Part shown: piece by piece, positions 41,410 to 49,196 of the stretch
How positions within the stretch are numbered: the stretch's first letter is position 1
Layout: each line of letters opens with the position of its first letter
NCBI RefSeq assembly: GCF_043099285.1
Contig: NZ_CP170723.1
Location: 2,852,001-2,916,000 of the forward strand
DNA: 64,000 nt
Source: Oryzobacter telluris
GTDB lineage: Bacteria > Actinomycetota > Actinomycetes > Actinomycetales > Dermatophilaceae
Reading direction: 5' to 3'
Position numbers and translations under genes: made by a program
Notes under the pieces: generated by a model
Seen by the model: only the letters and a program-made list of their open reading frames with translations
Database searches by the model: none
What the model was told of the DNA's origin: nothing

Positions 41410-42471
41410 TCAGAGACGGGAGGCGATGGCGTCGCCGACGGCGGTCGTCGAGCGCGGCGTGGTCCCACGCTCGGCGAGGTCGGCGGCCACCGCCCGCTCT
41501 ACTCGCTCGGCCTCCTCGGTGCGCCCGAGGTGGGCCAGCAGCATCGAGACCGAGAGGATCGTCGCCGTGGGGTCGGCCTTGGCCTGCCCGGCGATGTCCG
41601 GGGCGGAGCCGTGCACCGGCTCGAACATGCTCGGGTAGCGCCCCTCGGGGTTGATGTTGCCGCTGGCCGCGAGGCCGATGCCGCCGGCGATGGCCGCGGC
41701 GATGTCGGTGATGATGTCGCCGAAGAGGTTGTCGGTGACGATGACGTCGAAGCGGCCCGGGTCGGTGGCGAGGAAGATCGTCGCGGCGTCGACGTGCTGG
41801 TAGGCGGTCTCGACCTCGGGGAACTCGGCGCCGACCTCCTCGACCGTGCGCCGCCACAGGTGGCCGGCGTGGGTGAGGACGTTGTGCTTGTGCACGAGGG
41901 TGAGGTGCCGGCGGGGGCGGGCCTGGGCGCGGGCGAAGGCGTCGCGGACGACCCGCTCGACGCCGAAGCGCGTGTTGACGCTGACCTCGGTGGCGATCTC
42001 GTTCGGGGTGCCGCTGCGCAGCGAGCCGCCGTTGCCGACGTACGGGCCCTCCGTGCCCTCGCGGACGACGACGAAGTCGATGCCGTCGGGGGCCACCCGC
42101 TCAACGGCCAGCGGGCTCTCGACACCCGGGTAGAGCTTGGCCGGGCGGAGGTTGACGTAGTGCTCGAGGGCGAAGCGCAGCGGCAGCAGGACGCCGCGCT
42201 CGAGGACGCCGCTGGGGACGGTGGGGTCGCCGATGGCGCCGAGCAGGATCGCGTCGTGGGCCCGGACCTCGTCGAGGACGGAGTCGGGCAGGGTCTCCCC
42301 CGTGGCGTGCCAGCGGCGGGCGCCGAGGTCGTACTCGGTGGTGGTGACCTTCGGACCGCTCGGTCCGGTGACGGCCTCGAGGACCTTCAGGCCCTCGGCG
42401 ACCACCTCCGGGCCGATGCCGTCGCCCCCGATGACGGCGATGTCCAGGGTCTGGGTGTCGCTGTCGGTCAT
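41410..42471 (-). CDS. leuB: 3-isopropylmalate dehydrogenase
   Basis: Oxidative decarboxylation of 3-isopropylmalate in leucine synthesis and of the methylmalate analogue in the citramalate route; 353 residues. It has IAVIGGDGIGPEVVAEGL, REGTEGPYVGNGGSLR, NVLTHAGHLWRRTVEEVG, and the metal/substrate signature VIVTDNLFGDIITDIAAAIAGGIGLAASGNINPEG. The active-site Tyr/Lys are in place. This is the actinobacterial short LeuB. It is upstream of ilvE on the same strand. Confidence 0.96.
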   Translation of the reverse strand: MTDSDTQTLDIAVIGGDGIGPEVVAEGLKVLEAVTGPSGPKVTTTEYDLGARRWHATGETLPDSVLDEVRAHDAILLGAIGDPTVPSGVLERGVLLPLRFALEHYVNLRPAKLYPGVESPLAVERVAPDGIDFVVVREGTEGPYVGNGGSLRSGTPNEIATEVSVNTRFGVERVVRDAFARAQARPRRHLTLVHKHNVLTHAGHLWRRTVEEVGAEFPEVETAYQHVDAATIFLATDPGRFDVIVTDNLFGDIITDIAAAIAGGIGLAASGNINPEGRYPSMFEPVHGSAPDIAGQAKADPTATILSVSMLLAHLGRTEEAERVERAVAADLAERGTTPRSTTAVGDAIASRL

Positions 42472-42506
42472 GGTCTCCAGCCTAGGTAGCGGTTTCGCGA
42501 TGCGGA

Positions 42507-42541
42507 CGGCCGTCCCAGCCCGTGGAAGGGCGGGACGGCCG
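42507..42541 (-). terminator. Strong hairpin between the small gene and leuB
   Basis: CGGCCGTCCC (42507-42516) pairs with GGGACGGCCG (42532-42541), extended by an inner GCCC/GGGC after a bulged A. It lies 20 nt past the stop of the 31-residue gene on the minus strand and 36 nt before the leuB ATG, so it separates the two transcripts. Confidence 0.7.
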
Positions 42542-42561
42542 GTCGAGCGTGAGGGGCGAGC

Positions 42562-42657
42562 TCAGTCGTCGGAGTGGCCCTGGTCGCGCAGGTCCATCGA
42601 CTCCTGGAGCGCCTGGCGTGCCAGGGTCGCCTCGTCGAGGGTGCTGTTCTCGTTCAT
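42562..42657 (-). CDS. Small acidic protein, 31 residues
   Basis: An ATG frame of 31 codons begins MNENSTLDEATLARQ and ends in DQGHSDD. It has a purine-rich GGAAGCGAG 6-14 nt upstream, a good amphipathic helix in the middle, and a terminator 20 nt after the stop, so it looks like a real one-gene transcript. It is too short for family assignment. It is not an amino-acid-rich attenuator peptide: it has one or no codons for Ile and Val. Divergent from the glycosyltransferase gene. Confidence 0.5.
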   Translation of the reverse strand: MNENSTLDEATLARQALQESMDLRDQGHSDD

Positions 42658-43097
42658 GGTGGTACTCGCTTCCGCGGCGCTGCGGCCGCATGTCTGCTGG
42701 GTGGTGGATCGGGCGCTCGAGCCGAAGGGGTGTCGGCGAACGGTCAGCGACGTCGCGGGGTCTCCGCGGCGAGGGTGCTGACTACCGGTCCTCGCCGCGG
42801 CTGGGAATGAGGAGGGATACCTCGAGCCGCTGCATCCCAGAAACGGTACGTGGACGTCCTAGTACCGTCGAGCGGCTTCCACCATCCGGACGGGGCGACC
42901 GACGAGACCTGCGCCACATCCGCGGATCGGCGACGGAATCCGTCGTGGAGGCGGCCGGCGACCCCGAGGTCCTGCGGCGGAACCGGCCATCCGCCGAATC
43001 GACCCGACGGTGCTCTGGCGCCGTCCCGGTGGCGTTCGGCATGCTGGCGTCACCGGACTCGGGGGAGCCGGAGGGGCTGGGCGGGAAGGGGACGGAC
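42658..43097. promoter_or_regulatory. 440-bp divergent intergenic region with inverted repeat
   Basis: No convincing gene is seen between the small protein and the glycosyltransferase. An inverted repeat ACGGTAC (42843-42849) and GTACCGT (42862-42868), 19 bp centre to centre, is a possible operator; TAGTAC inside the second arm (42860-42865) could be a -10. Frames through 42870-43097 lack the strong third-position bias of nearby genes, though an upstream-extended glycosyltransferase start cannot be excluded. Confidence 0.4.
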
Positions 43098-44261
43098 GTG
43101 CGCATCCGGTACGTGCTGCTCAACGCCTACGGGGGTGGGGGCACCATCCGCACGACCCTGTCGATGGCCGGGCTGCTCGCCTCGCGCGGGCACGACGTCG
43201 AGGTCGCGAGCGTCACCCAGCGACGGCCGCGGCCGCGCTTCCCGGTGCCGCCGGGGGTGCGCCTCGTGTCCCTCGCGAGCCCCGTCCACCCGGTGCGCGG
43301 GCTGACGCGGGCAGCGTTGTGGCGCACCCGCAGCCGGCTGGCCCACCCGAACGACCGGCTCGGCGCGGGCCTCACCCGTGCCCACGACCTCTGGCTGCGC
43401 CGCTACCTCGCCGCGCAGGACGACTGCGTCGTCGTGGGCACCCGGATGACGGTGAACCTCGCCCTCGCCGGCCTGCGCACCGAGCGGCAGGTGGCCGTCG
43501 CCCAGGAGCACAACCACATGCCCAAGGCCCCGGCGGTGCGGGCTTCGTACGTGGAGGCCTACCCGCGCCTCGACGCCGTGGTCGCGCTCACCGAGGGCGA
43601 CGCCGCCAGCTACCGGTCGCTGCTCGGCGACACGTGCCCGGTGGACGTCGTGCCCAACGCGCTCCCCCACGGCGTCGGGCTGCGGCGTTCGCCGCTGACC
43701 TCGACGGTCGCGGTGTCGGCCGGAAGCCTGATCAGGCGCAAGGGCTTCGACCTGCTCGTCGACGCGTGGCGACCGGTCGCGGCCGCCCATCCGGACTGGC
43801 GGCTGCGGATCTACGGGGTCGGCGCCGAGGCCGACGCCCTCACCGCCCAGATCGCGGCCGCCCGGCTGGCCGACAGCGTGACGCTGGAGGGGTTCGAGCC
43901 CGACATCGCCCGCCGCTTCGACGAGGCGTCGCTGTTCGTGCTGCCGTCACGCCGCGAGGGGATGCCGATGGTGCTCCTCGAGGCGATGGCCGCGGGGCTG
44001 CCCGTCGTGGCGTTCGACTGCCCCACCGGCCCGGCCGAGGTGCTCGACGGCGGGACGAGCGGGGTCCTCGTGCCCAACGGGGAGACGGAGGCGCTGTCCG
44101 AGAGCCTCATCGAGGTCCTCGGTGACGCGTCGCAGCGACGCCGGTGGGCCGACGCCGCGGCCCTGCGGGTGCGTGCCTTCGACCCCGAGGCCACGGCCGA
44201 CCGGTGGGAGGCCCTGTTCTCCGGGCTCGCCGACCGTCGCGGCCTCGCCGTGGGTCGCTGA
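43098..44261 (+). CDS. GT4-family glycosyltransferase
   Basis: 387 residues from a GTG with GGGAAGGGGA upstream. GT-B fold: N-terminal YVLLNAYGGGGTIRTTLSMAGLLASRGHDVEVAS with the Gly-rich acceptor loop, VVPNALPHG between lobes, SAGSLIRRKGFDLLVDAWRPVAAAHPDWRLRIYGVGAE, and the nucleotide-sugar site LFVLPSRREGMPMVLLEAMAAGLPVVAFDCPTGPAEVL with the E-x7-E motif. Likely acts in envelope polysaccharide or glycolipid synthesis; donor and acceptor unknown. Convergent with serA, with a 3-nt gap. Confidence 0.88.
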   Translation: MRIRYVLLNAYGGGGTIRTTLSMAGLLASRGHDVEVASVTQRRPRPRFPVPPGVRLVSLASPVHPVRGLTRAALWRTRSRLAHPNDRLGAGLTRAHDLWLRRYLAAQDDCVVVGTRMTVNLALAGLRTERQVAVAQEHNHMPKAPAVRASYVEAYPRLDAVVALTEGDAASYRSLLGDTCPVDVVPNALPHGVGLRRSPLTSTVAVSAGSLIRRKGFDLLVDAWRPVAAAHPDWRLRIYGVGAEADALTAQIAAARLADSVTLEGFEPDIARRFDEASLFVLPSRREGMPMVLLEAMAAGLPVVAFDCPTGPAEVLDGGTSGVLVPNGETEALSESLIEVLGDASQRRRWADAAALRVRAFDPEATADRWEALFSGLADRRGLAVGR

Positions 44262-44264
44262 GGC

Positions 44265-45851
44265 TCAGTCGAGGTCGACGACGCGGACGGTCTCCGCGCC
44301 GATCTCCTTCTGGATCGCCGTGATGACGTCGCCGGGGATGGCGCTGTCGAGCGTGAGGGTGACCAGCGCCTTGCCGTGCGCGTCGTCGCGGGAGACCTGC
44401 ATCCCGGCGATGTTGACGTTGGCGTCACCGAGGAGGCGGCCGACGGCGCCGATGACGCCCGGGCGGTCCTCGTAGGCGAAGAAGGCGAGGTGCTTGGAGA
44501 TCGGGATCTCCAGGTCGTAGCCCTGCACGCCGATGAGCTTCTGGACCATCTTCGGGCCGGTGAGCGTGCCCGAGATCGAGACCTTGTGGCCGTCGGCGAG
44601 GGTGCCGTGCAGCGTGGTGACGTTGCGGAAGTCCTCGGACACCGACTCGGTGATGAGGCGCGACTCGCAGCCGCGCTCCTTGGCGAGGAGCGGCGCGTTG
44701 ACGTAGGTGACCGGGTCCTCGGTGACGTCGGTGAACAGGCCCTTGAGCGCGGCGAGCTCCCAGATCGACACGTCGAACGCGGTGATCTCGCCGCGGACCT
44801 CGACGTCGAGCTGCACCGGCACGGCGCCGGCGAACGCGGTGAAGACGCGGCCGAGCTTCTCGACGAGGTCGATGCCCGGGCGGACCTCCTCGGCGACGGC
44901 GCCACCGGAGACGTTGACCGCGTCGGGGACGAGGTCGCCACCGAGGGCCAGGCGCACCGACTTCGCCACGGCGACGCCGGCCTTCTCCTGGGCCTCCTCG
45001 GTGGAGGCGCCCAGGTGCGGCGTCACGACGACCGACTCGAACGCGAAGAGCGGGCTCTCGGTGCACGGCTCGGTGGCGAAGACGTCGATCCCGGCGCCGG
45101 CGACGCGGCCCTCGGCGATCGCGTCGGCCAGGGCCTCCTCGTCGAGGACGCCACCGCGCGCCGCGTTGATGATGCGCACGCTCGGCTTGACCTTGGTCAG
45201 CGCCTCCTTGCCGATGAGCCCGATCGTCTCGGGGTTCTTCGGCAGGTGGATGGTGATGAAGTCGGACTCGGCGAGGAGCTCGTCGAGGGTGACGAGGCGG
45301 GCCCCGAGCTGGCCGGCACGCTGCACCGACACGTAGGGGTCGTAGGCGAGGATCTCGACGCCGAAGCCCTTGAGCCGCTCGGCGACGAGCTGGCCGATGC
45401 GGCCGAAGCCGACGACCCCGACCTTCTTCTCGAGCAGCTCGACACCGCCGTACTTGCTGCGCTTCCACGCGCCGTTCTTCAGGGCCTCGTTGGCCGGCGC
45501 GATGTTGCGGGCGCAGGCGAGGAGGAGGCCGACGGCGAGCTCGGCGGCGGAGGTGATGTTCGAGGTGGGGGCGTTGACGACCATGACGCCGGCCTTGGTG
45601 GCCGCGCCGACGTCGACGTTGTCCAGGCCGACGCCCGCTCGGGCGATGACCTTGAGGTTCTTGGCCGCGGCGAGCGCCTCGGCGTCCATCTTGGTGGCGG
45701 AGCGGATGAGGACCGCGTCGACGTCGGCGAGGGCCGGGAGCAGCTGACCTCGGTCGGCGCCGTCGGTGCTGCGGACCTCGAAGTCCGGGCCGAGGGCGTC
45801 GATGGTCGCGGGCGAGAGCTCTTCGGCGATGAGGACGACGGGCTTGGTCAC
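44265..45851 (-). CDS. serA: D-3-phosphoglycerate dehydrogenase
   Basis: First enzyme of serine synthesis, 528 residues, the long type with an intervening ASB domain and a C-terminal ACT domain. Motifs: RAGVGLDNVDVGAATKAGVMVVNAP, the NAD loop VGVVGFGRIGQLVAERL, the catalytic Arg in INAARGGVLDEEAL, His in VVTPHLGASTEEAQ. The ACT domain (RPGVIGAVGRLLGDANVNIAGMQVSR) should give feedback by serine. The GTG start VTKPVVLIAEE has AGAGGGA upstream; the frame stays open much farther but is not coding. Confidence 0.96.
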   Translation of the reverse strand: MTKPVVLIAEELSPATIDALGPDFEVRSTDGADRGQLLPALADVDAVLIRSATKMDAEALAAAKNLKVIARAGVGLDNVDVGAATKAGVMVVNAPTSNITSAAELAVGLLLACARNIAPANEALKNGAWKRSKYGGVELLEKKVGVVGFGRIGQLVAERLKGFGVEILAYDPYVSVQRAGQLGARLVTLDELLAESDFITIHLPKNPETIGLIGKEALTKVKPSVRIINAARGGVLDEEALADAIAEGRVAGAGIDVFATEPCTESPLFAFESVVVTPHLGASTEEAQEKAGVAVAKSVRLALGGDLVPDAVNVSGGAVAEEVRPGIDLVEKLGRVFTAFAGAVPVQLDVEVRGEITAFDVSIWELAALKGLFTDVTEDPVTYVNAPLLAKERGCESRLITESVSEDFRNVTTLHGTLADGHKVSISGTLTGPKMVQKLIGVQGYDLEIPISKHLAFFAYEDRPGVIGAVGRLLGDANVNIAGMQVSRDDAHGKALVTLTLDSAIPGDVITAIQKEIGAETVRVVDLD

Positions 45852-46188
45852 GAACGGTCCCTCTTTCGGGTGCGGCGCTGGGGGCACGACCGTCGGACGA
45901 CGGGGTGCCGGGTGCCCGGGTGGGCGGCGTCCTCCGAGGTCGGTGGACGCGCTCCGGCACGCCGCTGGGCCGGGAGTTCCATGATACGGGCGTGCCAGCA
46001 TGTGGACCCCCATGACCACGATGTGATCGTCGTCGCGGTGGGTGTCAGCGGCGGTCGCGGTGGGACGTGCTGGCCCGTGGACGTGGACGTGGCCGGGGCC
46101 GTGGTCGCCCTGGCCTCGCGCGGGTCGAGGTGTCCCGGCGGTGCGTGGTGCCGGCCGAACACCTCCAACCGTCGCGGGAGGGTGCGGG
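45852..46188 (-). promoter_or_regulatory. 337-bp region upstream of serA with candidate promoter
   Basis: No gene is seen here. On the minus strand TATCAT (45986-45981) is the best -10, giving a leader of about 125 nt before the serA GTG. Within that leader GGGCAC and GTGCCC can pair around a GC-rich loop. No -35 is convincing and no known riboswitch was recognised. Confidence 0.35.
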
Positions 46189-46665
46189 TTACGGGGCTGC
46201 GCTGTCGCGGGACGAGTCGTGTGCGGCCGCGGCCTCGACCCGCTCCCCCAGCCGGCGCACCCCGCGCCGGACGAGGTCGCCGTAACCGTCGGCGGGCAGG
46301 GCGTCGAGCGACTCCAGCGCGAGCGCGAGGTGACGCGCGGCCTCCTCCACCCGCTGTTGGCGCAGGTAGCCGTCGCCGAGGTTGAGGTGCAGGCTCGGCG
46401 CCATGGCCCGCGCCGAGGCGATGCCCACCGGCGCGAGGTCGTCGTCACCCACCCCCGCGAAGGCGGCGAGCGCCCTCTCGTCCCAGGCCACCTCGTCCTC
46501 GACGCGGTCCTGCACGTCGGCGAGGTAGTGGGCGATGACGGTGCGCCGGGCGCCGTCGTCGGCGCAGGTGCCGTCCCAGGCCTCCTCGAGCAGCGCCCTC
46601 CCCCGGACGCGCTCCCCTGCCAGCGCCACCCCGATCGCATCGGTGATCTCGGTCCACCCCGTCAT
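46189..46665 (-). CDS. Hypothetical TPR-like helical protein
   Basis: 158 residues from MTGWTEITDAIGVALAGERVRGRALLEEAWDG. The sequence is almost all helix, with a repeat-like block SLHLNLGDGYLRQQRVEEAARHLALALESLDAL resembling a tetratricopeptide unit. No enzymatic motif, signal peptide or membrane helix is seen. Similar small TPR-like proteins are common in actinobacteria and often annotated hypothetical. Frame bias supports it as real. Partners are unknown. Confidence 0.7.
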   Translation of the reverse strand: MTGWTEITDAIGVALAGERVRGRALLEEAWDGTCADDGARRTVIAHYLADVQDRVEDEVAWDERALAAFAGVGDDDLAPVGIASARAMAPSLHLNLGDGYLRQQRVEEAARHLALALESLDALPADGYGDLVRRGVRRLGERVEAAAAHDSSRDSAAP

Positions 46666-46709
46666 GCGCCCGACCGTACGACGCCCCACCGACACCGCTC
46701 CTGGTCCCG

Positions 46710-46759
46710 CGCTACGGGGCAGGAGGTGTCGTGATCACCGCACGTACTGCCCCGTAGGA
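46710..46759. repeat. GTGATCAC-centred palindromic element A
   Basis: Inverted repeat with arms 46710-46734 and 46735-46759, about 20 of 25 positions pairing; the outer 10 bp CTACGGGGCAG/CTGCCCCGTAG are perfect. The centre GTGATCAC is the same as in the element at 23046. It lies 45 nt upstream of the TPR-like gene's start. Confidence 0.65.
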
Positions 46760-46800
46760 CGCACCCGAGCCGGGTCGTCGTGCGCCGCGGCGCGACCCAC

Positions 46801-46862
46801 GTCGCGACCTACCGCCTGGTCAGTGGGGTGATCGCCCCGTCTACTGGGCGGTAGGGCGCGAC
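46801..46862. repeat. GTGATC-centred palindromic element B
   Basis: 62-bp imperfect palindrome (arms 46801-46831 and 46832-46862), about 24 of 31 positions pairing. It shares CCGCCTGGT and GTGGGGTGATC with the element at 23046. Its right arm includes the last codons and TAG stop of the DedA-like gene (46841), so it also shapes that protein's C-terminus. Confidence 0.7.
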
Positions 46863-47374
46863 TGAGCGGGGTCGTCGAGCGGCGCGGCGGGCTCGGATGG
46901 CGCGGTCGGGGGCTCGGCCTCGACGCGGCGGCGCACCCGTCGGGAGACGAGCACGACGGCGAGCACGATCCCCAGCGCGACGAGCAGCCACCACCAGCCA
47001 CCGCTGCCGACGAAGGCGTCGATGGCGGCGAACCCCACCGTCGTGTAGATCGTCGACCACAGCGCCGCCCCGACGACGACGGCCGGCAGGAACCGGCGCT
47101 GCGGCATCCGGAGCATCCCGGCCGAGGCGTTGATGGCGCTCTGCAGGCCGATGGTGAGGAAGCCGAGCGTCACCGCCGGCGGCCCGACCCGGCGCACGAA
47201 GCGCTCGGCCCGCGCGACGACCGGACGGTCGAGGTGGTGCGCCCAGCGCGAGCGCCCTCCCCCGGCCCGCACCCCGCGCCCGACCCAGTACGTGGCGGTC
47301 CCCCGCGCCAGCGCGCCCAGCCAGAGCACGACGAAGACCGCCCAGACGGGCCACCCCTCGACGAGCCGCTCCAC
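46841..47374 (-). CDS. Small DedA/VTT-like membrane protein
   Basis: 177 residues, GTG start. Three or four membrane helices: WPVWAVFVVLWLGALARGTATYWVG, VTLGFLTIGLQSAINASAGMLRM with a re-entrant look, FLPAVVVGAALWSTIYTTVGFAAI and WWWLLVALGIVLAVVLV. The G(x)nYWVGR...G segment and the central Arg after PPAVTLGFL resemble the VTT/DedA fold linked to lipid scrambling or proton-dependent transport. The tail is Pro/Ala-rich and cytoplasmic. No operon partner is evident; downstream lies palindrome B. Confidence 0.72.
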   Translation of the reverse strand: MERLVEGWPVWAVFVVLWLGALARGTATYWVGRGVRAGGGRSRWAHHLDRPVVARAERFVRRVGPPAVTLGFLTIGLQSAINASAGMLRMPQRRFLPAVVVGAALWSTIYTTVGFAAIDAFVGSGGWWWLLVALGIVLAVVLVSRRVRRRVEAEPPTAPSEPAAPLDDPAQSRPTAQ

Positions 47375-47434
47375 GCCGCCAGCCTAGGTCGCGGCCCCCT
47401 TCCCTCCGCCACCCCGACCCCCCCGCCGCAGCGA

Positions 47435-47492
47435 CGAGAGGAGGCAACACGCAGGCGGCGGAGCCGGGTCCCGTGCGTGTTGCCTCCTCTCG
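47435..47492 (-). terminator. Perfect 19-bp inverted repeat after ilvC
   Basis: CGAGAGGAGGCAACACGCA (47435-47453) and its exact reverse complement (47474-47492) flank a 20-nt loop. It lies 34 nt after the ilvC stop on the minus strand and probably ends the ilvBNC transcript. No T tract follows. The AGGAGGCAAC arm could also mask ribosome-binding sequences in read-through RNA. Confidence 0.7.
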
Positions 47493-47526
47493 CCAGGAGG
47501 CACGGCGTGAGGCGCCGCTGCGAGGG

Positions 47527-48558
<1,032 letters not shown>

Positions 48559-48660
48559 CGTGAGGGCCTCTCCTTCGGTGTGGTGTGGTGCTTCTCGGTG
48601 ACTGTAGGCGGATCCGCCCGGCATCGGGCCGGTCGTCCGCGAGGTGGGGTGCGGTGCGGC

Positions 48661-49173
48661 TCAGGCGGTCCGCAGCGAGCGGTCGGTGATGGAGCGCTGC
48701 CCGCGCCCGATCGCGACGACGCCCGACTGCACGAGCTCCTTGACGCCGTACGGGTCGAGGACCTCGAGCAGCGCCGCGAGCTTCTCGGCGGTGCCGGTGG
48801 CCTCGATGGTCAGCGAGTCGGTGGCGACGTCGACGATCTTGGCGCGGAACATCTGCACCATCTCCAGCACCTGGCTGCGGGTGGCGGCGTCGGCGCGGAC
48901 CTTGATGAGCATGACCTGGCGGTGGACCGCCGAGTTCGCCTCGAGCTCGACGACCTTGAGGACCTCGACGAGCTTGTTCAGCTGCTTGGTCACCTGCTCG
49001 AGCGGGAGGTCCTCGACGTCGACGACGACCGTCATGCGCGAGATGTCGGGGTACTCGGTCTCCCCCACCGCGAGGGACTCGATGTTGAAGCCGCGGCGGG
49101 AGAACAGGGCGGCGATGCGGGCCAGGACGCCGGGCTTGTTCTCGACGAGGACCGACAGGGTGTGCTTGCTCAT
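48661..49173 (-). CDS. ilvN: Acetolactate synthase small (regulatory) subunit
   Basis: 170 residues, giving valine feedback to the large subunit. The N-terminal ACT domain is HTLSVLVENKPGVLARIAALFSRRGFNIESLAVGETE; the second domain has VHRQVMLIKVRADAATRSQVLEMVQMFRAKIVDVATDSLTIEATG. Start MSKHTLSVL follows GAAGGAG. It lies 23 nt after ilvB. Confidence 0.96.
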   Translation of the reverse strand: MSKHTLSVLVENKPGVLARIAALFSRRGFNIESLAVGETEYPDISRMTVVVDVEDLPLEQVTKQLNKLVEVLKVVELEANSAVHRQVMLIKVRADAATRSQVLEMVQMFRAKIVDVATDSLTIEATGTAEKLAALLEVLDPYGVKELVQSGVVAIGRGQRSITDRSLRTA

Positions 49174-49196
49174 TGCAGTGCTCCTTCGTCGGGCCG

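Noticed and set aside
45852..46640. An N-terminal extension of SerA
   Set aside because: The frame remains open but has no homology-like pattern; the family N-terminus and ribosome-binding site are at 45851.
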